A stretch of 64,000 bases of DNA from Lacticaseibacillus saniviri JCM 17471 = DSM 24301 (GTDB lineage Bacteria > Bacillota > Bacilli > Lactobacillales > Lactobacillaceae): assembly GCF_001311785.1 (NCBI RefSeq), contig NZ_BBBX01000003.1:52006-116005 (forward strand), in the 5' to 3' direction. A program made the position numbers and the translations under genes. Each line of letters starts with the position of its first letter. Position 1 is the first letter of the stretch. Below the pieces are notes generated by a model. That model saw only the letters and a list, made by a program, of their open reading frames with translations, did no database searches and was not told where the DNA came from. Of the stretch, positions 36,060-45,401 are shown piece after piece.

Positions 36060-36153
36060 GTGCCAATTTTTAAAGTGTCATAAAGCAGAACCTCCGTCAT
36101 TTTACCACAGTAGCCAACATGGTATACTGTTTTTAAAGGAGTGAATAACGACT

Positions 36154-36993
36154 ATGAAGAAATCTCTGACCGGTTTAACTGCCCTTTTCGCGGCACTGAT
36201 CCTCGCGGGGTGTGGGAACCAGACACAAGCAACTGTGAGCCAAAGCCAAGTGACCGATGCGATCACGGCGAAGAATTATGGTAAGGCTGAGGGCCTGAAC
36301 GCGGCAATCCTGCTGGACAAGAAGAACAACAAGACGGCCAAGGCAACCGACAAGCAATTGAAGGCGATGATCGATGCCGAAGATGACATCCGCAATCACG
36401 ACTTCGACAAGGCCAAGACCAAGCTCAACGACCTGATTGATACCAAGAATGGATCAAGCAAGTTGGTTAAACTCGCCAAGTCACGCCTCAAGACAGTTAA
36501 TACTTATATTAAGACAACAACCACATACAACCACCTACTGGATGATGCCAAGAAGGCTTATAGCCAAAAGGACTACAAGACAGCTAACAGCGCCTTGAAG
36601 ACGTTACTAGCAGAAAGTAATATCAACGAAGCAGCTTATCAGCCTATCTATACAGCGGCACTTGAATTACAAGCATCCGTTGCCACTGCACAGGGTGCGG
36701 CAGCAAGTAGTACTGCTTCTGCTGAATCATCATCTGTTGCAACTGAAAGCAGTTCTTCTTCATCACAGAGCTCATCAAGCAGCGACTCATCTAACCCTGC
36801 TGCTAACAGTCCAGAAAACAAACCCGTAACTGGTAGCACCGACATTACTGATGCTGATCTGGCCAATGCGCGGAAGGACATCACCGACTTGGGCGAAAAC
36901 CCAGCTTACTGGAGTCCTAACGACTTGAAGCGCGCCATCTTGAATGCACGTTCTGAAAACCGGACACACATTACAATGGATGATTTGAAGTAA
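36154..36993 (+). CDS. Putative lipoprotein, coiled/TPR-like with Ser-rich linker
   Basis: 279 aa; lipobox LAGC at residue 19-20. Residues 30-170 form repeating helix pairs (ITAKNYGKAEGLNAAI, IRNHDFDKAKTKLND, YSQKDYKTANSALKTLL) like TPR units; a Ser-rich linker (about 180-215) leads to a short C-terminal domain. Secreted scaffold or binding protein is inferred. Own promoter region and terminator. Family not named. Confidence 0.75.
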   Translation: MKKSLTGLTALFAALILAGCGNQTQATVSQSQVTDAITAKNYGKAEGLNAAILLDKKNNKTAKATDKQLKAMIDAEDDIRNHDFDKAKTKLNDLIDTKNGSSKLVKLAKSRLKTVNTYIKTTTTYNHLLDDAKKAYSQKDYKTANSALKTLLAESNINEAAYQPIYTAALELQASVATAQGAAASSTASAESSSVATESSSSSSQSSSSSDSSNPAANSPENKPVTGSTDITDADLANARKDITDLGENPAYWSPNDLKRAILNARSENRTHITMDDLK

Positions 36994-37010
36994 AATATTT
37001 CATATATGTA

Positions 37011-37046
37011 AAAAGCACCACACAGAAATTCTGTGTGGTGCTTTTT
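37011..37046 (+). terminator. Bidirectional terminator
   Basis: AAAAAGCACCACACAGAA / TTCTGTGTGGTGCTTTTT, perfect. Serves the lipoprotein gene and, on the minus strand, the osmolyte ABC operon after its two hairpin repeats. Confidence 0.95.
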
Positions 37047-37077
37047 GTGTGGTGTTGAGTTAGGACAAGGTTAGCCG

Positions 37078-37197
37078 AAACGTGCTCACCCACGCTGCCT
37101 GTCCCGTCTAACAAAAACTAGCGCCAATTGCATAGCCCGCAATTGTAGCGCTAGTCTCCGTTAGTGCTCACAGCCAAACCGTGTGGGTTCGCAACAT
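37078..37197 (-). repeat. Modular hairpin repeat, type 3
   Basis: ACTAGCGCTACAATTG.. / ..GCGCTAGT, CTAAC/GTTAG-like and CCCACAC/GTGTGGG-like pairs, as in 25841-25956. Tiles directly with the next unit. Confidence 0.65.
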
Positions 37198-37312
37198 AAA
37201 CGCGTTCCCATCCCCAGCAATCTCCGCCTAGCCACTTTTCACTCGTGCCATGACTGGCACCACGTTCAAAGTTTGCTAGTGCTCGATTGCTGACCGGGGA
37301 TGGTCACGCTCT
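37198..37312 (-). repeat. Modular hairpin repeat, type 1 variant
   Basis: Begins at the osmolyte-binding-protein stop codon (TAGAGAGCGTGACC). Outer CCATCCCC/GGGGATGG, AGCAATC/GATTGCT (compensated against AACAATC/GATTGTT elsewhere), CTAGC/GCTAG, apical TGCC/GGCA. Confidence 0.7.
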
Positions 37313-38215
37313 CTACTTCAGCAAATCCTCAATCGAGTTTACACTTGTCATGTACGTTGGAACCGCTAAGCCCACACGTGCACCCTTCAAGTTAACCCCG
37401 AGATCTTCGAATTGACCCTTGTAGTCCTTGTAGTACTTCCCACTGGTATTCGGTAACCAAGCACACAATTGTGCATCCGCTGCCTTAGTCGCGACCGATG
37501 CCCAGACCGGTTGCAGTTCCATGGCTTGAATCGTTACGTCATAACCCAGCTGCTTCAGGACTTGTGCGACCACGTTGGTTGACGCAATTTCAGAGTCCCA
37601 CGCCACATAAGTGAGTTTAATCTTCTTATGATTGGTGATTGGCTTCAGGCCCTTGGTCCACTTAGCTACCTTGTCTGGATTCTTCTTGATCCAATTCTTA
37701 GCAGCGACTTCTGGATCAGTACCGCCATTAACCTGCAACATCACTTGTGACATATCACTCGGTGTCCAGTAGAAGCGATCCAACAGCGTATAGGCGGTTG
37801 GCATGTCCTTCTTCAAGCCTAAACGCGTGATGGTGTGGATATTTTCCGACTTACCATACACGTTCTTGGGATCCTTCAGGAACTTCAGCTTGTACTTGGT
37901 GAACATCCAGTGCGGTTGCCACCCTGTGATGACGATGGGTTGCTTGTGCTTGATGGCCTTATCTAACGTACTGGTCATCGCTGCCGTTGAACTGGTTTGA
38001 AGCTGCCAGTTCTTCTTGGTTAAACCGTATTCGGTGAGTGCCTTATCGGTCGTGCTCATAATCCCGGCTCCGGCATCAATCCCGGTAATCGTGTAATTGA
38101 TCTGTGGTCCCAGTGACTCCTTGGGATTGTACTTAGGTGTGGCTGATTGACATCCACTGAGTACAACCGCGAACAGCCCTAAGGCCAGCAACATCCCGAG
38201 TAATTTTTTACGCAT
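37313..38215 (-). CDS. Glycine betaine/proline-type ABC substrate-binding lipoprotein
   Basis: 300 aa; lipobox LSGC at residue 21-22. OpuAC/ProX-like fold with Trp-rich ligand site signals (ITGWQPHWMF, RFYWTPSD, YVAWDSEIAS). Captures betaine, carnitine or similar osmolytes and delivers them to the adjacent permease; 9 bp separates it from the permease gene. Last of three genes in the operon. Substrate precision not visible. Confidence 0.9.
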   Translation of the reverse strand: MRKKLLGMLLALGLFAVVLSGCQSATPKYNPKESLGPQINYTITGIDAGAGIMSTTDKALTEYGLTKKNWQLQTSSTAAMTSTLDKAIKHKQPIVITGWQPHWMFTKYKLKFLKDPKNVYGKSENIHTITRLGLKKDMPTAYTLLDRFYWTPSDMSQVMLQVNGGTDPEVAAKNWIKKNPDKVAKWTKGLKPITNHKKIKLTYVAWDSEIASTNVVAQVLKQLGYDVTIQAMELQPVWASVATKAADAQLCAWLPNTSGKYYKDYKGQFEDLGVNLKGARVGLAVPTYMTSVNSIEDLLK

Positions 38216-38224
38216 AAGCTCCTC

Positions 38225-39067
38225 CTAACGTTTCCGTTGATTGAGCGCTTGTGTCATCCGATCTAAGATAATCGCCAAAATCACGATGGCAATCCCGGCG
38301 GTAAACCCGTTACCGGCATCATTACGGCCGACCGCGAAGTAAACCTTGGTCCCAAGACCCATGGCCCCGATCATCGCCGCAATCACGACCATTGACAGAC
38401 TCAGCATCATGCTCTGGTTAATCCCAGCCATGATGGTGTTCTTAGCCAGTGGCAATTGCACCTTGATCAGTTGTTGCCAACTGGTAGCACCGAATGAATT
38501 GCTGGCTTCGATCAAGCTGGCATCCACATCGCGAATCCCTAAGTTGGTCATCCGCACGGTTGGTGGCATTGCGAAGATCACAGAGGCAACAACCCCAGGC
38601 ACCATCCCGATACCAAAGAACGCAACGGCTGGAATCAGATAGACGAACGCAGGCATGGTCTGCATGAAGTCAAGTAACGGCTTCACAATTGCTGCGACCG
38701 TATCCTTTTTGGCCATCCAGATACCCAGTGGCACCCCGATGACTAAGGCAATCAGACTTGACGTCAATACCAGTGTTAAGGTTTGCGTCATATCACGCCA
38801 GTAACCCAAGTTCCAGATCAACAGTAAGCCTAAGAGTTCAAAAATCAATAGGCCGTACTTTTTCGTTTTGCGTGTCAGATACCACGTGCTCCCCACAATT
38901 AAGATGATGAACACGGGAATTGGTAAGAAATCAAAAATCGCTTGGAAGATATTGACGATCCCGCCGATAAAAGCGGTGACCCCATTGAAGAACCCTTCAA
39001 ACTGCGTTAACCACTTAACTAACGCGTCGATCCAACTAGCGAGTGGTAATGTTGGTAAGTTAGACAT
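38225..39067 (-). CDS. Glycine betaine-type ABC permease
   Basis: 280 aa, about six membrane spans, with the inner-membrane EAA-type loop (EASNSFGATSWQQLIKVQLP) that contacts the ATPase. Overlaps the ATPase gene by 8 bp. Works with 39060-40259 and 37313-38215 in uptake of osmoprotectants (ProW/OpuAB family). Confidence 0.92.
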   Translation of the reverse strand: MSNLPTLPLASWIDALVKWLTQFEGFFNGVTAFIGGIVNIFQAIFDFLPIPVFIILIVGSTWYLTRKTKKYGLLIFELLGLLLIWNLGYWRDMTQTLTLVLTSSLIALVIGVPLGIWMAKKDTVAAIVKPLLDFMQTMPAFVYLIPAVAFFGIGMVPGVVASVIFAMPPTVRMTNLGIRDVDASLIEASNSFGATSWQQLIKVQLPLAKNTIMAGINQSMMLSLSMVVIAAMIGAMGLGTKVYFAVGRNDAGNGFTAGIAIVILAIILDRMTQALNQRKR

Positions 39068-40259
39068 TGGTATTCACCTCGTTCCCAGATAATGCGCCCA
39101 GTACCGCGCCTCGGATAATAATCCCCTGCAGGCGGTTTTGATCATCAACCACCGCAAATGGAATTGGGGTGCTTGAGACAGCATCCATCAAATCAGACAG
39201 CGGTGTGTCGATATGCGTTGTTGGCACATCGGCATTGATCAGTGGGCGTAAGTCAGTCTTGTTGTCAGCAATCGCGTGACGCACATCCTTGGCATCAACG
39301 ATCCCAAGCAAGTGACGCGAATTGTCCACAACATAGACACTGGAAATTTCGTTTTCGCGCATCCGACGAGCGGCCAGACGAGGCCCACCCTTTTCGATGT
39401 TAATCGTCGTGGCCCGAACCATGACATTACCAGCCGTGTAGACACGACTGCGATCAACGTCTTCGATGAAGCGTTCAACGTAATCATCGGCGGGCTGACT
39501 CAGAATTTCTTCTGGTGTCCCGATTTGAACGATTTCGCCGTCCTTCATGATCATGATGCGATCACCAATCCGCAGCGCTTCGTTCAAATCATGGGAGATG
39601 AAGATGATGGTCTTGTGCATGTTTTCTTGCAGATCCAAGAGTTCATCTTGCATGTCCTTCCGGTTCAATGGGTCTAAGGCAGAGAACGCCTCATCCATCA
39701 ACAGGATTTCAGGGTCATTAGCTAACGCACGGGCAAGCCCGACGCGCTGTTGCATCCCACCGGAGAGTTGGTCTGGATACTGTTCGGCATAACCGTGCAG
39801 GCCAACCAGTTCAAGAGATGCCATTGCGGCCTTTTCACGGGCGTCACGATCCACGCCCTGAATTTCAAGCCCAAACGCCGCATTCTGTAGAATGGTGTGG
39901 TTAGGCAGTAAAGCGAAACTCTGGAACACCATGCTCATCTTTTTCCGGCGCACATCACGCAGATGTTGTTTGTCCATCTGCATCACATCTTCACCGTCAA
40001 TGAGCACCTGCCCACTGGTTGGTTCAATCAGCCGGTTCAGCATCCGAATCGTGGTAGATTTACCCGATCCTGATAACCCCATGATGACGAAGATTTCCCC
40101 ATCTTGTACATCAAAAGTGGCTTGGTTGACCCCAATTGTGGCATCGGTTGCCTCTAGAATATCGGCTTTACTTTTGCCTTCCTTAAGCATTGTGCTCGCT
40201 TGCTTAAGATGTTTCCCGAATATCTTAGTAAGTTGCTTGACTTCGACTTTGGTTGTCAT
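39060..40259 (-). CDS. Glycine betaine-type ABC ATPase with CBS domains
   Basis: 399 aa from ATG 40259 (GAGGAGGA upstream). Walker A GLSGSGKST, signature LSGGMQQR, Walker B ILLMDEAFSALD, then two CBS domains (about 275-395), which in OpuA-type systems sense ionic strength and cyclic dinucleotides. Energises the permease at 38225. First gene of the operon; a TTGTGT/TAAACT promoter-like pair lies about 50-80 bp upstream. Confidence 0.95.
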   Translation of the reverse strand: MTTKVEVKQLTKIFGKHLKQASTMLKEGKSKADILEATDATIGVNQATFDVQDGEIFVIMGLSGSGKSTTIRMLNRLIEPTSGQVLIDGEDVMQMDKQHLRDVRRKKMSMVFQSFALLPNHTILQNAAFGLEIQGVDRDAREKAAMASLELVGLHGYAEQYPDQLSGGMQQRVGLARALANDPEILLMDEAFSALDPLNRKDMQDELLDLQENMHKTIIFISHDLNEALRIGDRIMIMKDGEIVQIGTPEEILSQPADDYVERFIEDVDRSRVYTAGNVMVRATTINIEKGGPRLAARRMRENEISSVYVVDNSRHLLGIVDAKDVRHAIADNKTDLRPLINADVPTTHIDTPLSDLMDAVSSTPIPFAVVDDQNRLQGIIIRGAVLGALSGNEVNTNV

Positions 40260-40545
40260 CGAATGTCCTCCTCTGTCTATTGTCTCCAAATTTGAAACGT
40301 TGATATCTAGTTTACACGTTTCAGAAAACAACACAAATTCTGCTCTTCCTTTTATTAAAGAAAAACATTTTACTTTATTCTACGCTGTGGCAAAATTCGG
40401 TCAAATAAAAACCCTCGCTTGGGCATGCGTATAGGCTGTAGCGAGAATTATTTTTATTGATTGATGGCGTCTCTTCAGGTGCTAATATGATTAGAATACG
40501 ATTAACTTTTGCTCATTTAAGTATCTATACCATTTTTATTTTCAT

Positions 40546-40587
40546 AAAAAACGCGCCACCAAATCGCATTGATCTGGTGGCGCGCTG
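40546..40587 (-). terminator. Second terminator downstream of fusA
   Basis: CGCGCCACCA(GATC) / TGGTGGCGCG with a minus-strand T-run, 35 bp beyond the main fusA terminator. Doubled termination. Confidence 0.75.
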
Positions 40588-40621
40588 TTATTATTGGCCT
40601 AGAAATTATAGTTTAGACAAC

Positions 40622-40661
40622 AAAAAAGCGCCCTGAATCACTAGGATTCAGGCGCTTTTTT
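40622..40661 (-). terminator. fusA terminator
   Basis: AAAGCGCC.TGAATC / GATTCAGGCGCTTT with TTTTTT on both sides. Confidence 0.95.
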
Positions 40662-40672
40662 CACACTCTAGC

Positions 40673-42761
40673 TTAGTTGCCACCGTTCTTCTTGATAATT
40701 TCTTCTTGAATAGACTTAGGCACAGCTTCGTAGTGGTCGAAAGTCATAGTAAATGTACCACGACCTTGTGTTGCACTACGTAAGGTTGTTGCGTAACCGA
40801 ACATTTCGGCAAGTGGCACCATCGAGTTAACGATTTGGGCGTTACCACGTGCTTCCATACCTTCAACGCGACCACGACGTGCAGTCACTTGTCCCATGAT
40901 ATCACCAAGATATTCTTCAGGAGCAACGACTTCAACGTGCATGATTGGTTCAAGGATTACGGCACCGGCTTGCTTAGCAGCGTTCTTCAACGCCATTGAA
41001 GCAGCAACCTTAAAGGCAGCTTCAGATGAATCGACTTCATGGTATGAACCATCATAAAGCTTAGCCTTAACGTCGATCAGTGGGTAGCCAGCAAGGACAC
41101 CATTTTCCATGGATTCCTTCAGACCTTGTTCAACTGATGGGATGTATTCACGAGGAACAACACCACCGACGATAGCATTTTCGAATTCGAAGCCTTTACC
41201 TTCTTCGTTAGGTGTAAATTCAACCCAAACGTCCCCGTATTGACCCTTACCACCAGATTGGCGAACAAACTTACCTTGAGCGGAAGCTTGCTTAGTAAAG
41301 GTTTCACGGTAGGCAACTTGAGGTTCCCCAACCTTAGCAACGACCTTGAATTCACGCTTCATACGATCAACCATGATATCCAAGTGCAATTCACCCATCC
41401 CGGCAATCAGGGTTTCACCTGTTTCAGGGTTGGTTTCAGCACGGAAGGTAGGATCTTCTTCACCAAGCTTTTGTAAAGCGATATCAAGCTTGTCACGATC
41501 TTCCTTAGATTCTGGTTCGATAGAAACTTGGATAACTGGTTCTGGCACTTCCAGAGATTCGAGAATCAATGGGTGGTCAACGTCAGTTAAAGAGTCCCCT
41601 GTCGTGGTGTTCTTCAAACCGATAGCGGCTGCGATATCACCAGAGAATACTTCAGGAATTTCTTCACGGTGATTACTGTGCATCTGCAGTAAACGACCGA
41701 CACGTTCACGGTTGTCCTTAGTTGCGTTCAAGACATATGAACCAGCTTCAAGGGTACCTTGATAGACACGGATGAAAGTCAAAACGACCAACGAATGGGT
41801 CAGTTGCAACCTTAAATGCTAAGGCAGCAAATGGCTTGTCGTCGCCGGCAGTGATTTCAACAGCATCGCCAGTTGCAGGGTCTGTTGCGTTATATGGACG
41901 AACGTCTAATGGTGATGGCAAGTAGTCAACAACGGCGTCAAGTAACATTTGAACACCCTTGTTCTTGAAAGCAGAACCAGCTAATACTGGGTAGAATTCC
42001 AAGTTGATGGTTGCTTTACGGATCGCAGCCTTCAATTCTTCCTTGGAGATTTCTTCACCTTCAAGATACTTGTCCATGATAGCGTCATCAACGTCAGCAA
42101 CAGCTTCGATTAATGAGTTATGAGCCTTTTCGGCAGCGTCCTTGTAATCATCAGGAATATCAACGACATCCCATTCTGTACCGAGGGCATCTTCGTCATA
42201 AAGGTCAGCCTTCATTTCGATTAAGTCGATAACCCCTTCGAATTGATCTTCGGCACCGATTGGTAATTGCAAGGCATGTGCGTTAGCTTGTAAGCGATCG
42301 TGCAAGGTGTCAACAGAATAGGCAAAGTCCGCACCCATCTTATCCATCTTGTTAACGAACACTAACCGAGGAACACCATAAGTGGTAGCTTGACGCCAAA
42401 CATTTTCAGTTTGGGGTTCAACACCAGATTGGGCATCAAGAACGGTTACGGCACCATCAAGCACACGCAGAGAACGTTCAACTTCGATTGTGAAGTCCAC
42501 GTGTCCTGGTGTATCAATGATGTTAACCCGGTGGTCCTTCCAGAAGGCAGTTGTTGCCGCACTGGTAATGGTAATCCCACGTTCTTGTTCTTGTTCCATC
42601 CAGTCCATTTGTGAAGCCCCTTCATGGGTTTCACCGATCTTATGGATCTTACCGGTATAGTACAAGATACGTTCAGTCGTTGTGGTCTTACCGGCATCGA
42701 TATGTGCCATGATCCCGATATTACGGGTCCGATCTAACGGAAATTCACGCTTGTTGGCCAT
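40673..42761 (-). CDS. fusA: Elongation factor G, repaired
   Basis: GTPase that moves tRNAs and mRNA through the ribosome. Two frames (41748-42761, 40673-41809) join into about 695 aa, the normal length, if AAAA at 41781-41784 is AAA, restoring [15 protein letters not shown]1 [12 protein letters not shown]3 DTPGH and G4 NKMD are intact, as are domains III-V up to [14 protein letters not shown]. An essential gene cannot be frameshifted, so this is a sequencing error. Third gene of rpsL-rpsG-fusA; a terminator-like hairpin precedes it. Confidence 0.95.
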
Positions 42762-42814
42762 GTAAAATTTGTACTCCTCTCAAATTGATCATCGATTGTA
42801 TTAAGGTTAGTGTG

Positions 42815-42858
42815 AAAAAATTGGCTACTATATGCCAAAAACTGGATATAATAGCCAA
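42815..42858 (-). terminator. Hairpin between rpsG and fusA
   Basis: TTGGCTA.TATAT.CCA ... TGG.ATATA.TAGCCAA stem, then TTTTTT on the minus strand, inside the str operon. Partial terminator or site where fusA expression is tuned relative to the ribosomal proteins. Confidence 0.65.
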
Positions 42859-42865
42859 CTCATTC

Positions 42866-43336
42866 TTACCAACGATAGTGAGCGAATGCCCGGTTAGCGT
42901 CAGCCATTTTGTGTGTATCTTCACGCTTCTTAACTGCTGCACCAGTGTTGTTAGCAGCATCCATGATTTCACGTGCAAGACGTGAATCCATTGTATGTTC
43001 CCCACGTGCGCGAGAATATTGCACAATCCAACGTAAGCCAAGTGTTGTACGCCGTTCTGGGCGAACTTCGATAGGCACTTGATAGTTAGAACCACCGATA
43101 CGGCGAGCCTTAACTTCAAGTACAGGCATAACATTCTTCATAGCTTGTTCGAACACTTCTAAAGGTTCGTTGCCTGTTTCGTCCTTAATAATATCGAATG
43201 CGTCATATAAAATTGTTGAAGCCTTACCGCGCTTACCATCAATCATCAAATGGTTGATTAAACGTGTTACCAGCTTAGAATTGTAAACTGGATCTGGTAA
43301 GACATCGCGTTTTGAAACATTACCTTTTCGTGGCAT
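42866..43336 (-). CDS. rpsG: 30S ribosomal protein S7
   Basis: 156 aa from ATG 43336 ([16 protein letters not shown]), GGAGG upstream. Full-length S7: binds the 3' domain of 16S rRNA and nucleates the head of the small subunit. In many bacteria it also feeds back on its own operon. 47 bp after rpsL, 104 bp before fusA. Confidence 0.98.
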   Translation of the reverse strand: MPRKGNVSKRDVLPDPVYNSKLVTRLINHLMIDGKRGKASTILYDAFDIIKDETGNEPLEVFEQAMKNVMPVLEVKARRIGGSNYQVPIEVRPERRTTLGLRWIVQYSRARGEHTMDSRLAREIMDAANNTGAAVKKREDTHKMADANRAFAHYRW

Positions 43337-43383
43337 CCAGATAGCCTCCTTATACCGCACAAAGCGGAACTAAATTTGTTGTA

Positions 43384-43797
43384 TTACTTCTTAGGGCGCT
43401 TTGCACCGTACTTAGAACGACTTTGCATACGGTCTGCAACACCCGCTGTATCGAGCGCACCACGGATAATGTGGTAACGAACCCCTGGCAAGTCCTTAAC
43501 ACGGCCCCCACGGATTAAAACGACACTATGTTCTTGCAAGTTGTGACCGATACCTGGAATGTAAGCTGTCACTTCAATAAGGTTAGACAAACGTACACGG
43601 GCATACTTCCGTAAAGCTGAGTTAGGCTTCTTAGGTGTCATCGTACCGACACGAGTTGCCACCCCACGCTTTTGAGGAGCTGGTGTGTTTGTTAACGACT
43701 TCTTCTTGCTGTTGTAACCAAAGTTCAGCGCTGGTGAGTCTGACTTGGTTGTCTTAGATTTACGACCTTGACGTACCAATTGATTGATGGTAGGCAT
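43384..43797 (-). CDS. rpsL: 30S ribosomal protein S12
   Basis: 137 aa from ATG 43797 ([13 protein letters not shown]). Decoding-centre protein; [11 protein letters not shown] region (Lys/Pro loop where streptomycin-resistance changes occur) is normal. First gene of the str operon, transcribed from 43956-43985 with a leader of about 150 nt. Confidence 0.98.
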   Translation of the reverse strand: MPTINQLVRQGRKSKTTKSDSPALNFGYNSKKKSLTNTPAPQKRGVATRVGTMTPKKPNSALRKYARVRLSNLIEVTAYIPGIGHNLQEHSVVLIRGGRVKDLPGVRYHIIRGALDTAGVADRMQSRSKYGAKRPKK

Positions 43798-43955
43798 TAA
43801 GGTTCCCCCTTCCTGATTCCTGTTAGTATTTTCAAGTCCACACATCCAGGCGGTTCATTTTTGAGATAAAAAATTGGCCGGCCAGGCGGCAGAGTAGGCT
43901 TAGCCCAGTCAGCACGTCCGGGTGACCCGAAGAACTGGAAAAAAGCACCTTTGAT

Positions 43956-43985
43956 AGTGTACTTGATTTTGAGCTGTTTTGTCAA
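43956..43985 (-). promoter_or_regulatory. rpsL operon promoter
   Basis: TTGACA, 18 bp, TACACT on the minus strand. A modular hairpin repeat (44008-44123) begins 22 bp upstream of the -35 box. Confidence 0.75.
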
Positions 43986-44007
43986 GGACATATAGGAAAA
44001 AGAATTG

Positions 44008-44123
44008 AGAGCGCGAGCAGACCCGGGTAACAATCGAGTACTAGCAAACTTTGAACGTGGTGCCAGTTATGGCACGAGTGAAAAGTAGCTAGACGGAGAT
44101 TGTTGGGACTGGGAGCGTGTTTA
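44008..44123 (+). repeat. Modular hairpin repeat, type 1 variant
   Basis: Outer CAGACCC/GGGACTG, AACAATC/GATTGTT, CTAGC/GCAGA-to-GCTAG pairing, apical TGCCAG..TGGCA. Almost identical to 29774-29885. Lies just upstream of the rpsL promoter. Confidence 0.7.
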
Positions 44124-44194
44124 TGTTGCGACCCGCCATTCCTTGCGTAATCTACTAACAATTCAGAAACGTCCGTGCATGAATTGAAAGGTCT

Positions 44195-44590
44195 GTGATC
44201 CCCGTGGCTGTGACACTACTGATTCTCGGGCTCATCATTTGTAGTTACAGTGACATCCGCTACCGTTCCGTTCCCGCCATCTGGTTTGATCTGTGGTGCC
44301 TGTTGCTACTGATCGTCAGCTTCAATCCAGGTCGTGTTTTGTTGTCGGCAACCCTCTTGGTCTTTTTCCTGCTGTTTGGCTGGTTCACACAGGGGTTCGG
44401 TAGCGCAGATAGTTTCTTGATTGCGGTACTCGCCCTCTATTTTAATTTCATGACCCTGCTCGTCTTGTTACTGCTCGCCTGCATCAGTACCTTATTGCAC
44501 CACTTGTTACATCAAGAAGCAACCTACCCGTTTATCCTGCATCTCAGTCTCGCGAGTATTCTTCTCATCGGGGGTGGCTTTAGTTTGTGA
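44195..44590 (+). CDS. Minimal prepilin peptidase-like (A24) membrane protein
   Basis: 131 aa, GTG start at 44195 with GAAAGG upstream. About four spans. Both catalytic Asp contexts of A24 peptidases are recognisable: SDIRYRSVP (D21 area) and GFGSADSF. It lacks the N-terminal cysteine domain of ComC/PilD and is half their length, like archaeal or stand-alone small members. It might process pseudopilins of a competence machine. No com operon adjoins. Confidence 0.65.
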   Translation: MIPVAVTLLILGLIICSYSDIRYRSVPAIWFDLWCLLLLIVSFNPGRVLLSATLLVFFLLFGWFTQGFGSADSFLIAVLALYFNFMTLLVLLLLACISTLLHHLLHQEATYPFILHLSLASILLIGGGFSL

Positions 44591-44641
44591 AGCCTGTTAC
44601 ATTGTTTATGTGATATATCTAACAAGAAAGAAGGCTTCTCA

Positions 44642-45265
44642 ATGAGCCAAGAATATACAAGCGTGTTTGATGTCATCGGTCGCGTGGTTGTCACCCCATC
44701 CGATCAGCATATCGCCGAAGCATTTCGCCTCGGCCAAGCACTGCATCCCCTGTTGCCACAACTGCAGCGCATCACCTGGCAGCTAGACGGCACCGTCAGC
44801 GAGTCCAGCTTGGACCAGGCACTCCAGCTCGCCATCACCGCGGGCATGGTCGGCATCGACGAACTGACGACCACAACCAACGTCCTCGAAGTGGCATACA
44901 AGCACGGCATCAGCGTCAGCTTCGTGCCCAACAGTAAGCACCTCAACCAACCACATACCGTTCAAGCGGACCTCGTGAGTGTTGATCATCAAACAATTAA
45001 GCTGGTCTTCACCAGCGATGCGTTGAAAGATCAATTCGCGCTCACCCAAATCAACGATGATAAACTCACCTTGCAACCTGGTGCCTTCACAATGATTCTC
45101 TCAGTAGACGAAGCCGTGACCGGCACCCCACAAGGAAATCTGTCGCCACTCATCCACTTAAATGATCAAGCCTTTCAGATCTTTGTTCCCGATGCATTCG
45201 CCACTGACCTAGTGGCACAATTAGAAGCATTGCCACACGTTAACGGCGTCACACTATTTAGGTAA
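44642..45265 (+). CDS. Divergent paralogue of serine dehydratase beta subunit
   Basis: 207 aa. Residues 6-30 (YTSVFDVIGRVVVTPSDQHI) match the start of SdaAB encoded 1.7 kb away (YKSVFDIIGPIMIGPSSSHT), and the whole length is similar, but PSSSH, the substrate/cluster-near loop, has become PSDQH. No ACT-domain signature is obvious at the C-terminus. Likely a non-catalytic or neofunctionalised relative; regulation of serine breakdown is a guess. Faces the sdaAB-sdaAA operon convergently and has its own terminator. Confidence 0.6.
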   Translation: MSQEYTSVFDVIGRVVVTPSDQHIAEAFRLGQALHPLLPQLQRITWQLDGTVSESSLDQALQLAITAGMVGIDELTTTTNVLEVAYKHGISVSFVPNSKHLNQPHTVQADLVSVDHQTIKLVFTSDALKDQFALTQINDDKLTLQPGAFTMILSVDEAVTGTPQGNLSPLIHLNDQAFQIFVPDAFATDLVAQLEALPHVNGVTLFR

Positions 45266-45290
45266 AAGTGTCTGCTCAACACATTCAAGC

Positions 45291-45327
45291 AAAAAGAACC
45301 CAGCCATTTGGCTGTGGTTCTTTTTTA
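45291..45327 (+). terminator. Terminator
   Basis: AAAAGAACC.AGCC / GGCT.GGTTCTTTTTT, about 25 bp after the SdaAB-like gene. Confidence 0.9.
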
Positions 45328-45401
45328 GCTTCTATATATACTGTTTGGCGCGCATCTTACCCATCTCTAAATGATACGCGTTTGGTCATACTTAAACCAT
45401 C

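Noticed and set aside
40673..42761. fusA and, at 50909-54555, rpoC as split or pseudogenes
   Set aside because: Both are essential, each break is a single base in a short run, and one-base repair restores full family sequence. Sequencing error is far more likely.
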